Below, piece by piece: positions 48,481 through 60,376 of a stretch of 64,000 nt of DNA. This DNA is from Brevipalpus yothersi (taxonomy: Eukaryota; Arthropoda; Arachnida; Trombidiformes; Tenuipalpidae). A program made the translations under genes and the position numbers. The stretch covers positions 1-64,000 of the forward strand of contig QZCP01000590.1 in assembly GCA_003956705.1 (NCBI GenBank). The letters are read 5' to 3'. The first letter of the stretch is position 1. Each line of letters starts with the position of its first letter. Under the pieces are notes generated by a model that saw only the letters and a program-made list of their open reading frames with translations, had not been told where the DNA came from and made no database searches.

Positions 48481-49454
48481 CCTCTGAAATTATAATAATT
48501 TGCTGATGCCAAGATTTTAGCCACTATTTTCTCAGGCCAAGGATGAATCCTAATTGAAGTTCGTTTCAGGGATAAGAAAAGAATCTATTTGATCAGTTCA
48601 TAGGGTTGGAATCTCTAATTCAAGAGGTTGTCTCTGAGGTGATGTTCGAATTAAAACCTCAAAATTCTATCAAGTTAGCTAATAAAATCACTTAAAGCGT
48701 ACTCTTTTTCGCAAAGTTCAGACTTTGGCAAACTCCCATAGGGATGAATTTACGGCATTTCATGAGCTAACCGATTGGGATATCTCTGGCTCTCGAGTCT
48801 TATGTTAGTATGGAGAAAATGATCATCCAGATCAAGACAATGAAGCTCACGCTCAGTACTAGAAAAATAGCTGGAAAAGAAGTTTAACATAAGTGATTGG
48901 GATTTCGAGCTGTTGGAAGTCGTGAAAATTTTAGCATTTCAAAGAATCACTCATTTCATGGAGGTTTGCTATAGTTTCTGAACATCTTTCTGATCGATCA
49001 ATACAACAGCCAAGATTTTATTCCAAGCAACAATTATCCTGATCAGAGTTACGGTTTGATTACAAATATACAATGTAATGTGTCTCGACAATAAGTAAGA
49101 GTGGAATTGATCTCAGATGAGTGGGAACATGGGAAACGTCTGTTTTTGTTCTATTTTCTCTTTTATTTTTTGGGACAACAGTCAGATTTATTGAAACAAG
49201 CACACAAAGTGTGATAGTTTAAGAAGAATTTATCTCTAAGGTGACCTGAATATGATTGATATTTTTGCCTGATGAGAACAAAGTTAGGACAATGCAGGTG
49301 GCGATTTCCCACAAGCATTCATTTTTTATATCATATATAAAGTATTTAAAGTATTTAGTTCAGCTTGGAGATTAATCAAGAGAGAGTACTGGAAGAGTAT
49401 AATCCATAGAAAAAAAAATTTTTCACTTAGTGAAGATTTTCATGAGAATCAGTC

Positions 49455-51187
49455 ATGATTTGCAATTTGACCTTTGGGATTTTTTCAGTGAGTACATTAT
49501 TGAGGATTGCTGAGGTGATGCATTTGAGCGATATTTCAAACCTAAAATTTCAATGGAATATATGCAAAATATTTCCACAGATATTTCCAATCCTTACAAT
49601 AGAGATAAAAAACGGCAAGGCTCTGATTCCTTTTCGAAATATCAATCAATTTACTGAATGGTTCGATGGTCCTGTGAGGTGAGATCATTTTAAACTCTCA
49701 ATTGATTCTGTATGTTTATCGAAATAAGTAAAAGACGCGCAATGCGCAACAAAATTCGTAATGGAAAATTATTTCACTAGTCAAGTTTTTGGTGGGAATG
49801 AGCTTTTTTCAATCCAATGTATTTAACCCGAAGAAAGATTCGTCAAGTCCTGATCTCTTTCTTCTAGATTGGTAGCAACTCCTGCCGGCGACTTAAGAGA
49901 TTCCAGCGAGAAATGGTTTACTCAAGAAGAAGTGAGTATGGTGTCCACCAACCTCAACAATGTTATGCCAAAAATTTCATTATCTGATCTATTTTTCAAC
50001 AGGGGATAGAAATCTTTCCAATATTTGTCTCTTATCCTTCGAAAAATCCTCTGTATGAAGTATCACCTATTCTCGCAAATCAAAAGATTGTGATGTTATC
50101 ATTGGCACCTGAGACTAGCATAGAGCCTACCAATGTTCTGAATTTCTGGGATTGGAAAATGTTTGCCTATGGTTGGCTGACTATTATAGTCATCTTGATT
50201 CTTAGATTCTTTCTTAAAATGAATCTGTCTCAGGAGCCTATCTCGTATAATATGGAATGCTGTCAAGCTTTTCTTTCAGCGAATTTTTGCCAATGATGAC
50301 TCTAGAACTCTCAAAATACTGAGTCTGAGTGCTGCTATATTCATTTTCTTCTTTATGACAATATTGGGCTGCTATATCAGCACTGATTTGGTTGTCCAGG
50401 AGAGACCTTTCACAATCGACAAACTCGAAGATGTTCTTGACCCTCGAGCAGCAGAGTGTTTTCCGCTGTGGAGAAAGTCTTCAGGGATCCATCTAATTTT
50501 TGCCAAGAGTTCTTCACCCATCAAACAAAAAATCTGGAAGAAAGCCGTCAAAATGGGGCTTGATAATTGTCTGGTAAGTGATGATCATTCGAATATTGCT
50601 TTATTCAGTGCGTATTCACCCAAACCACGAGTCGGTTTTTTACTTCACATATGGGCACGAGCTCTCAGAGACCTTCGTTGTGGTGGATTGGAGGTGGGCT
50701 CACAGAAGAAAGTTCATATCGGAAAAGAGATTGTTGGAACAGAGCTGATAGGATTACCAATCCGTTTGAGGAACGATTCGTGTAGGGCATTGAAGGAGTC
50801 TTTCGTCAAGAAGAGGTATAGGCATGATTCCATTTTCGATTACCGTTATCACCATTTCGAATCATCATCATACATCTAAAAGTTATATAATCGCTACAAC
50901 TCACTAGATTCACGGCGATGCGGGAAGCAAATTATGTCAATGAGATATTTTGGGACTCATTTATCAGGGATGTTGCTAAAAGTTTTACCAGTTCAAAGCA
51001 AGATTGGAGATGCTTGGGTCATGTCGATCCTTTTGAGAAACCAGATTGGCTCCAGGTCACCACATTGAATACTAAGTGGCTATTCTTGTTCTTTCTTCTC
51101 AGTTTAACCTTCAGTTCAATAGTTCTTGTCTGCGAAACTATAATTCATAAGCTTGATTTCAGAGCAAGAAAATGTAATTCTACCTGA
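49455..51187 (+). pseudogene. Ionotropic receptor b, frameshifted
   Basis: Exon structure matches IR c: 49455-49487 (MICNLTFGIFS), 49581-49678, 49868-49931, 50003-50815, 50908-51187 (stop). Within exon 4 the frame breaks near 50235-50255: from exon start to the MTIL codon is 352 nt against 366 in IR c, a net 14 nt deletion. Everything downstream (TM3, S2, TM4) is intact in the shifted frame, so decay is recent or the break is an assembly error. Splice sites are all conserved. Confidence 0.8.
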
Positions 51188-51649
51188 TTCTCATTGATCT
51201 GATTCGTTGTTTCTGCCGGAGTGCTTCACAAGTGATCTGAAATCAGATTGGTTTTTGGCTTTTTCCCTTCCCTATTACTTTCCTGCCATGTTAAAATACT
51301 TTGATCATGACAATTCAAATATAGAAGCAAGAAATAAATAAATAAATACCAATAAACAATGAAATTCCCAAGATTCTAGGGGCTCGTAGCATGTGTGATC
51401 ACTCTTCTGGACGATTCATAACTCTTTTCAGGGATTCAGATAAAATCTTTAAGACAATACGAGTGAGAGAAGAACGAGTAAGATGAGTCCCTTAACTCAT
51501 GAAATTAAACTGAACTCGAGTGATTCTTCAAAGCTACGTTCTCGGAGGGCTTCATTCAATTCATATCAGAAACTGATCAAATAGTTTGCTCTCTTCAGAT
51601 AATAGCCTAATTCGCATACCTTGGTTGATAAATCTACATTAGAACAACA

Positions 51650-52290
51650 TAAAGTTTGAACAAACGATCACCTGATTCCGATTGTTGGCTTGAAGAGAGA
51701 AGTTATGAAATTATGATACAATGAAACTCCATATTGACTATGGTTAGAAATATTTCCATTCATTCGAATTCTATCATTCCCGAAAAAGATGGTCTAGCGG
51801 TTGTCAGTGGTTTTTCGGGATTGTAAGTAGAAGAGGTTCTCATATTCAAAGCATTTCCAGTTCACTGGAGGTTATTTGAGTTCTCAATAACCTTGGTGAC
51901 AATTCATCGAGCCCACAGAATGTCAGTGCTCTCGCGTTGAAGACTATTTGGCTAAAAAACAATATGATCACAAGTGTGATGCAGCTCGGCAATAAGTGGA
52001 AACCATTAAGATAGATCTCAAGTGAATAGGAATATAGAATACACCTGTTTTTGATAAATTATTTATTTTTTTCCATTGCGTAGCGATAGTCAGATTTGCT
52101 GGAACAGCTTCAAGAAGTGAGATAGCTTCGACAATATTAGTCTATCAAATAACCTGAATATATTATTGCTGTTCTTGATTGATGAGGGCATATTGAAGGA
52201 ATTGCATGCCATGAATTTCCACAAACATTCATCCAGAGATTACATACAGCTAGATTCTCAACCACAAATCAATCTGTGCAAATCATGATG
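51650..52290. repeat. Duplicated IR 5' flank (orphan copy)
   Basis: This region resembles 62180-62720 (for example GAATTCTATCATTCCCGAAA and AAAGATGGTCTAG shared) and more weakly 48960-49330, the flank upstream of IR b. Here it is not followed by an IR, so it marks an IR unit that lost its gene body. Confidence 0.65.
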
Positions 52291-53010
52291 GTGAAAGAAC
52301 TGAAGGCATTTTGATTCCCAGGGGATTCATATACAAATAGATTTCGCTGAATCATGATCAAATATGCCATCGAAAAATTTTTAAGATTTTTTTCCCTAGG
52401 AAATAAGTCTATTCTAAATTGCTAAGTCTGACTAGGACCTTGAAGCCTCATGAAACTAACCTGATACCTACAGCTCCTCGGAAAGCTCTCTTCAAGAACT
52501 TCAAAAATGAATTCTGTTTGGTTGATGAGTTTCGAGCAAAGTGGCTATTCTAATGATATTTCAATGGAAAATCTCAGGATCTTCCGGTATCTCAAGTCAC
52601 ATTAGTTGAAAAATTGACAAAAACATGAATGACTTTGGCTCTACTGAAAACTATACCAGAGAGCATGATCATAGGAAGCTAGGTGCACATTCTCTCCATC
52701 TATCTGAGTATTTCTGATACTATTCCAATCAATCAGTGGCAAAAATACTTAAAGTCTTGAGATCTAAAATTCTCTCTGATTCTTTTTGAATAAACTAAGA
52801 GGCTGCCTCAATGTGCTCATGCCAATGGAAAGAAGCTAGCTCATAATGGCTCAGGTTTCAATACGATGTTTCATATACCAATTGAATGTTCCAAAGTTTG
52901 ATTCTATCCACTCATGGAAGTTGTTCTGGAAAACTCTTTTAGTTCATCCACAACACGTCAGCTTATAGCCTCTCTATACGATTCACCCTGATTCAACAAA
53001 AGAAAAAAAA

Positions 53011-53411
53011 ATGAAATCTTATCTTGTTCCTGTGCTTCTGATTGTCTTTATTGTTCTTGCAGCAAATCATGTGGCTGAAAGTGAAACAGGTAATGCTTCG
53101 GAGTCATATAAGCCCAATTGTCGGTCAACATAATAGTAACAAAGTAACATGTACATGCTATTATGATCGACAATCGGGCTTAGATGACACCGTATATTAC
53201 GCAATAAATCCTCTCTAATCAGTCTAATCTTCGAATCATTTTTTTATCAGTAAAACTAGACCTTACCAAAATGTGCAAGCAGGACTCGGAAACGGAGAAA
53301 ACTTGCTACTGTTTCAAAACGGAACCTATTGTGGCTATAGGCAGAGAGGTTAAAGGGGGGCCAGTTTTCAATTGCTCAAAATTTGCAACATTCAAGAGAC
53401 CCGACCATTGA
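53011..53411 (+). CDS. Small secreted Cys-rich protein 1
   Basis: Exons 53011-53089 and 53251-53411 (phase 1 junction), 79 residues. Residues 1-22 form a clear signal peptide (MKSYLVPVLLIVFIVLAANH). The mature part has four cysteines: C-x9-C-x-C, then a final C, with the CYC pair also found in the two neighbours. No family recognised. Intron 1 carries a strong hairpin. The context (small, secreted, tandem, fast-evolving) would fit a defence peptide or a secreted effector, but that is a guess. Confidence 0.7.
53109..53182. ncRNA. Intronic miRNA-like hairpin
   Basis: Inside the intron of the small secreted gene, the arm at 53109-53136 (TAAGCCCAATTGTCGGTC...) pairs with the arm at 53158-53182 (...GATCGACAATCGGGCTTA): about 24 pairs with one mismatch, one wobble and a 3-nt bulge, and a loop of about 21 nt. 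Total 74 nt. Neither strand is clearly favoured by wobbles. It could be a pre-miRNA or a tiny inverted-repeat transposon relic. Confidence 0.45.
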
Positions 53412-54045
53412 GAGAAATTAATCCATAATTGAATCATACCATCTCTTCGTTCTTTTTCAAGAGATTACTTCTCTCCACCAATTTGTCGAAAGAATTTGAG
53501 CAGCGTCAGATGATTGTGACAAGTTTCGTACTGAATCTTCTATCCAAAAATAATAAATATCAAAATTTTTTCTGGATAAATCGTTGGAATGATAGTGAAT
53601 TGTGAATGAATCAATTACGCCTCTGAAATGGAAGCTAGTCAATTATCAATAAGGCATATGTGTTTAGGTTTGGAGGTAGAATATCGTAAGCCTTTCTTAC
53701 TTTCAAGGATTCAGCTACTCAATTACAATTCTACACCTCTTTTTTGAAATCTCAAGCTCATTCAAATGGGCTATAAGACTGATTTGACGGTGTGTCTATG
53801 GCAAAAATACACAAGATTTATTTACAGAGACAAGAAGCTAAACTCCTCTTCATCGCTTGGGTAAAAGAAAACTAGCTCCCTTAGAACCTCACGTTTCAAA
53901 TAGAAATGTAATAAGATCTTTTACTAGCTTAGACCCCCTAATTTGAATTTTTCATGAGAGTTATTCAAGGAAATCGTTTCCTCGTCTAACTTTCCACGTA
54001 AGCACTTCTTCCCGAAAGTATTTTATTGGTATTCTTGTGGATAAA

Positions 54046-54363
54046 ATGAAATCCCTTGTCATTCCCATGCTAATATTTATGATTATCTTAACTACTCTTG
54101 TACCTCAACGTATGGGAGGTAAGGCTTGAAGACTTCATTCAGCTCGATTGTTCATCGAGGGGTAATATTGAGCCCTTCCTATTCTTTTTTCTAGTTAATT
54201 GACCCATTAATTTCTTTGTTATTCAGCTGAAGTGGTGAGAAAATGTAATTTCCATATGATAAAAATGTGGATGTGCTACTGTTATTACAAAGGGAAAGTT
54301 ATTGCTCAAGGTGATAGTGATTCAAATCTTGATTGTACGAAAGTAAAGATTCCCAAGGATTAG
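54046..54363 (+). CDS. Small secreted Cys-rich protein 2
   Basis: Exons 54046-54118 and 54227-54363, same phase-1 intron position as gene 1, 69 residues. The signal peptide (MKSLVIPMLIFMIILTTL) starts MKS like gene 1. The mature part has C-x9-CYC and a later C, and shares the CYC-[YF]-KG[KR] style segment followed by GD. Paralogous to 53011 and 55425. Confidence 0.7.
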
Positions 54364-55424
54364 AGTTTAATATCATTCAAAAAGTTGGGAGATGAATTTC
54401 CAATCCAGACATTTCAAACATCTTTCAGTTGGATTTTTGTCTGAAAAATTTCTTGATTAAATTTTAAATATCTACTCGCTTTTGTGAATCTTGAACTAAA
54501 ATTTTTTCCACAACAACTAACAAGTGAACTCAGAATTCCACATCAGATGATTCTTTCGCACATTACTATGCTCTCTCGAAAGACTCTGGTTGAAAAGTAG
54601 CAGCAAGATTAGCATTAATTAATGAAACATAGATCAAATCAATTCCGAATAGAGAGCTTAATCCAGAGTAATGCTCTTCTCAGACTATAATCTGAGCCAT
54701 GGTAGCTAATATCAGTTTCTGTGCTGGATAAGAGATCGAACTGATAACAGATAAACAAAAACCTAAACTTTCAGAGCTGCTAATCACTGGTAGTTAATAT
54801 CAGTCGCTAAGTTCAGACTGAACACGAAATGAATATTACAGTTCAGAAAGATTAAGAATGAGATGATTATTGTCGAATACTCACAATACATTGTGTGTTC
54901 ATTGGTTCACATTTTCCCTTGTCTAATTGAGTATTTTCATAACGTTCTGATAAATCACGGATCAATGCACCTGAAGCGATGAGAAGAAAATCACTCCAGT
55001 ATGCTATCCTAATATGGTATTTGAGCTCGAAAGCCTCTGAATGGTTCCTCGGTTCGAGATTGGGTTTGGGTCATTATATATTGATCCTATCGGATAATTA
55101 AGAAAAATTAGTCCTGAGCATTCCCCAGACATGTAAAAGATCCAATCACCTCGATGATCAATAGCAAATACATGTATCCTCTCTTGATCCTGCAACACAA
55201 GTCTTAGAATAGTCTAGCTTGGATAGAAGATTAGAAAACTCATGGATCAGCTAGTTTTGACAATTTATCTTAATCTAGCAGTAAGTCAGATTCAAAGGGC
55301 ATATGGTATTGACCAAAAGCTTGAATACTCAAATAATTCACGTAGGCAGTTTCTGAAATTGAATACTTTTGAACTTTCCACCCGAGTGTATATCTCTCTT
55401 CGTTTGGTAAGGTTCACCATGATA

Positions 55425-55936
55425 TTCAAACAAGAAATCAAATCTCATCTCAATCTTGTGCTGATGTTGGTCATTATGATCACTTTTACACCTCATCACA
55501 CCGGGGATAGTATTTCAGAGTTCCAATAGCAATCTCATCAGCAAAAATTTATTGTGATCAACAATAAATTCTGGTTCTTTCTAATTAATTTTCAGGGACG
55601 AATAACTGATAAACTCTTCACTTTTCCAGGTGAAGTGCACAAAATGTGTCAAGAGGAACAATCTCATCTGGGCCAGTCTTATTCTGTTATTGTGTTTATA
55701 ATGGTAAGTTTGTTGCGAAAGGTGATAAAACTATTTATTGTAAAGAAACGGGAGCAAAAGGCCGTGATGGCAAACATTGTCGCATGTCTTATAAACCTCA
55801 TTATACTCCAATAAAAACTTGTCAACGCGATTATGATGGGAAAATTGTTGCTGGAGGTGATAAATTCATTGAATTTGAAGGTTTCAAGATAGGGGAAATG
55901 GTTCCTGGCAGTACAACTGTGTTACCTCCGATATAG
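55425..55936 (+). pseudogene. Small secreted Cys-rich protein 3, broken
   Basis: A hydrophobic leader-like ORF (from about 55420) lacks the expected GT donor. A second exon starts at an acceptor at about 55629/55630 (GEVHKMC), but the spacing to the CYC motif is not a multiple of three, so a frameshift separates the first cysteine from the rest (CYCVYNGKFVAKGDK). The remaining frame is open to 55936 and longer than in genes 1 and 2, with a duplicated DGK-VA-GDK unit. Likely a pseudogene or a rearranged gene. Confidence 0.6.
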
Positions 55937-57805
55937 TTCTAGATTTCACCTGATTTTTGATCAAATTCTAGGAATTTGATGAGAAAAATTCTGAATCATC
56001 AGAGGGGCTCCCTCGCAGGACTTTCTAAGATGGAAGAATAAGTAAAATTCATGTACATAAAATTGTCTGGGGGAAAACTTCAGAATGATTTCCTCAAAAA
56101 CTAGTAGATTTTTTTCCGGAAATGTAGTTGAAATGATTCCTCTCTACATCTGGAGAAGACAATACCTGGTTTCCTTTATTCTCCATGTTTGAAGATTGGG
56201 TGATCATACCTAATCCTGCATAACTTTCTGATCAACTGATTCTCATACACCAGTAGTTCTCCTTTTTGCTTCATGATATCGCTTGAGGAGCCTTGATAGC
56301 CATCATGATGAGAGTAGGGGGAGGTTATCAAATTTGTCAATCAAATTCAATAACCTAACCTATTTTCAAGACTACCACACTCATACATCTCCAAAATATG
56401 CACTAATTGCAAGAAAAATTTGAACAAAACTCGAGCCTCGTTTTGGGTGAGATGTCTCGATTTGTTTAATTTATCTTGTGTTGGTGTGGATTCCGTTCCT
56501 AAGAAGAAGAATTGGATGTGTGCAGACCGTGTGGATATCAATTGAACATTGTTTTTCCCAATTCTTCCACCCATTAGATGTCAGAAACCCCACTCAGAAA
56601 AGAGCTCACTTTCACTGAATCAATATTCACTCAAATCATCAATCCTTGATATCAGAGAAGAAATGAGCTGAGAGAGAGAGAAAGAAAGAGAGAAGGGGGG
56701 AAGGAAGAGGGAGGAAGGACAAATAGCCAAGGATTTCTCCCATCGTGGAGTAGAAGCCTCGAATATGAGGCAAAAACTTCGGAAATGAATGAAAGAATAT
56801 CAATAACTAAAAATTAGTGATGAAGTTTAGATGACCCCTCATTCACCAAAAAACATATGCAAATTTTCTTCAAAAATTCAAGTATTCTTTGCCTTCACTG
56901 TTTTTGAACACTGATACACTAATACATACCGCTCATAATCACTCATAGCATTGTGCTAGTTGAAATGATCATCTATTTAAATTTAGTCAATTAATTCCGA
57001 ACTTCATATTGACACAGAGTATTAGTGACGAAATAGTTTCCCACCCCTTGGTGTTGATTTTTTGAATAAACCATCTGAAGCATCTTTTTGTAACCCAGCA
57101 TAATAAGTTTGAAAAGAAATATTTTCTGCTATTATTTCAACCTAGTCATCCATTGAGTCCGATCAAGTGAGAAGAGAGACTTGGAGCTCACAAGATTGTC
57201 AGAGAGTCATCACGAAAAGTTCCCCTCGAAGAGGTATAGAGATCGAAGAGTCATTGAAATGCTAATGTAAAAGACTCAAATATGATGATTTTTTAATCTA
57301 TTTTTTGTTACTCTTTTTCTACTCATATTCTTTTTTTGGGAGCTCCCGTCTTTTCAGAAGGATCACTCTCATTAAAAATATAGAGCATCTCCATACTGAA
57401 CGAGAACCATTAGTATGGATCTCGAATCTATTGAAATATTTGACACATCTGTTTTTCATATTTTTTTTCCTGTAATTCTTGTGAAACAAAAGTAAAAATC
57501 AGAAGAAACTAATGAGACAACGTATCGTTACTTCAAAAGTATCAATATATAATTTAATCTGATGTACGAAATTACCGGAGTATACAATCGGTATATTTGA
57601 CTCTCCAGAGTAGAGTGAGAAGAATTCAGTTGATTAGGTTTCCACAGGCATTCACTTTTTGAGCCATGCACGGAGTGATGAATCAAGTATTTATCTTGAA
57701 TGTTTTAACCGAGCCACAAGGATGTCAAATGAGAGAGGTATTAGAAGCAAATTTTTGAGTAGAAATAATTTTCCCTCAAGTGAAGACTGTTTATGAGGTT
57801 AAGCT
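55937..57805. other. Intergenic, no gene recognised
   Basis: AT-rich DNA with a GA-rich run at about 56670-56720. The last 400 bases resemble the upstream flanks of the other IR genes. No exon supported. Confidence 0.5.
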
Positions 57806-59485
57806 ATGATTTGTAACTTTACATATGGACTTTTTTCTGTGAGTACATTGTTGGACATCAATTACACACTACATTCATATTCAGATAATTATTTACAAAT
57901 AAATATGTACAAATGTACAAATATACACTATATATACTTTAACAGATATTCCCTCTGCTTACCATTGAAATAAAAAATGGCAGGGCTTCTATTCCTTTCA
58001 AGAAAACAGCTCATTTTCTGGAATGGCTGGATGGCTACATGAGGTGAGGTCATTCCTGATAAATATTTTCATGTGATGGTTGAGGAACCAGAATCTATGG
58101 AATATATGTTCTGAGATTCTTTTGATGCTTTGTATTACATCTGGAAGTGTGTTTTAAAGTTTTCAAATTTTCAATTTAGGCTGATTCCAGTTCATCTAGG
58201 GGACCTCAAAGATTCTGATGAAAAATGGTTCTCCCAAATAAAAGTGAGTATGGTTCTAGTAGAACTCAATCGACTTGATCATCTGATTCATTGTTCAACA
58301 GGGGGTAGATCTCTTCCCAATCTTGGTTCCCTTCTCTTCATCAGATCCCCGGTATGAAATATCACCCATCGTTGCAGATCAGAAAATTGTGATGCTAACA
58401 GTGGCACCGGAAGCTGAGATAGAGCCAAACAATATTCTAAATTTTTGGGATTGGAGAATCTTTTCCATTGGTTTGCTTGCACTTTTAGGCATCATGATCA
58501 TGAAATTTTCCCTAAATTCAGGTTTCTCTTCAACAATCAAATTTAGAACGCTATCTCTTATCATTTGGGATGCTGTGAAGCTCTTGTTGCAGCGAATCTT
58601 TCCTAAAAATGATTCCAGACCTCTCAAGATACTGTGCCTAAGTGCTGCCCTATTCATATTTTTCTTTATGACTATATTAAGCTGTTACATCAGCACTGAT
58701 TTGGTAGTTCAGAGAAAACCATTCACAATCGACAAACTCGAAGATGTTCTCGATCCTCGAGCAGCTGACTATATCCCAGTGTGGCGAAAATATTCTGGAA
58801 TACACAAACTGTTTTCGAAAAGCTCTTCTGCAGTAAAACAGAAAATCTGGAGCAAAGCAGTCAGAATTGGACTTGATAAATGTCTCTTGAATGATGATTA
58901 TTCAAACATTGCTCATCTCAGCGCACATTCAACCAATCCACGGATCGGTTTTCTGCTCACCGTTATGGCAAAAGGATTGAAGACATCCCATTGTAGTGGA
59001 TTGGATATGGGATTGAACACCAAAGTTCATATCGGAAAAGAGATTGTTGGAACCGAACTCATGGGTTTACCGCTTCGCCTGAAAAACGATTCATGTAAAA
59101 CGGTGAAAAAGTCTTTCCTCAAGGAGAGGTAGGAGAATGGAAACTTTCTATTCATCAGTGTGCTGGCTGATTAGTCAAAATAACAGGATCTTGCACATTT
59201 TCTAGATTTTACAGGATGTTTGAAGCGAATTACGTCAGTGACATATTTTGGGACTCATCAATCAAAGTAATATCCGGCAGTGCTATCAGCTCAGCACAGG
59301 ATTGGCGATGCTTAGGACATGTGGATCATTTCGAAACGAACAATTGGCTCCAGATCAGCACCCTGAATACTAACTGGCTCTTTATATTCTATTTTTTTGG
59401 CTTAGCACTTGGTTTGTTCATTCTCATCTGTGAAAACATAATTCATAAGATCAGTTCGGGATACAGGTTAGAAAATACGCTCTAG
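57806..59485 (+). CDS. Divergent ionotropic receptor c (IR), intact
   Basis: Exons 57806-57838, 57946-58043, 58180-58243, 58302-59128, 59206-59485, all in phase, 433 residues. It begins MICNFTYGLFS, then S1 (GVDLFPILVPFSSSDPRYEISPI, where the Arg may be the iGluR ligand-carboxylate Arg), TM1 (IFSIGLLALLGIMIM), the pore-region helix (IWDAVKLLLQRIF), TM3 (LFIFFFMTILSCYISTDLVV), PFTIDKLEDVL, S2 and TM4 (LFIFYFFGLALGLFILI). It is the reference intact gene of the array. The amino-terminal domain is absent and S1 is short. A chemosensory or internal-sensing channel subunit by family; ligand unknown. Confidence 0.82.
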
Positions 59486-59499
59486 CTTCTATGAATTAA

Positions 59500-60100
59500 G
59501 CTCATTGCTAGGAAAACTGCAAGCTTTTCTAGTTGAAGTTTGATTATTGATTGATTATTTATCAGGTTTGCCTTTATTCTTTCCAAACTAGGAGCAAATA
59601 GAAAAATAACTTGTATTTCCTAAGAAAAACAAAGTTATCCTCATGTTGTTAGTTTGATTTTGGAGCAAGAAAATGTATTTCTATCTGATTCTGATAAATC
59701 TGATTCGTTGTTGATCAGTTGTTGTTTTTGCCTAAGCTCTTCACAAGCGGGCTTGAATCAGATTGATTCTTGCCTTTTTCTCTTTTCTATTACTATCCTC
59801 TCATATTAAGAGATTTTAATCATGAAAACTCAAATATTTCAGCCAATAATAAATACCAATAAACAATACGATTCCCACAATTCTAGGAGCTCGTGGCAAT
59901 CACTCCTCTGGAGGATTTATACTTCTGTCCAGTAAGTTGGATGAAATCTTTAAGACGATACGTGTGAGAGAACAACAAGTGAGATGAGTTCCTCAACTCA
60001 TGAAATTGGACTCTGAGCTTGAGAGGTTTTCCAAGGTGAAAGTGAAGCTATTGTCTTTCTTGGACGGCTTCATTCAATTCAGACTATGGTCTGATTCATA
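59500..60100. repeat. Duplicated IR 3' flank
   Basis: The segment after IR c (about 59650-60100) matches the segment after IR b (about 51160-51560), including GAGCAAGAAAATGT and the GTGAGATGAGTTCCTCAACTCATG-type stretch. The duplicated unit therefore spans gene plus about 0.5 kb of 3' DNA. The match stops near 60100, where the transposase segment begins. Confidence 0.65.
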
Positions 60101-60376
60101 GAATTTGAACTATAGAACGGGTTTTTTTCGAGAAAATTATCATAGAAAAAAGGAAGAGTCGAAAATTGATTGGCTAGAAGAGCAAGATAACGAACTAGAT
60201 AAGATAAGACGGAGCCTATTGTGTCCAGTTTTGATTAATTTTATCAGATGAAGGAGTGACCGGAGCTCTATATGACATACTATAAATATTGAATTTTGGC
60301 AATTCTTGTTAGAGTTTTGAAGTTTTCGTTTAAGTTTCCATTCATATATTCTAAATTTTTTGCTACTCTTCTCAAT

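Noticed and set aside
56347..56574. Minus-strand 75-codon ORF
   Set aside because: No start context, motif or paralogue in the window; compatible with chance.
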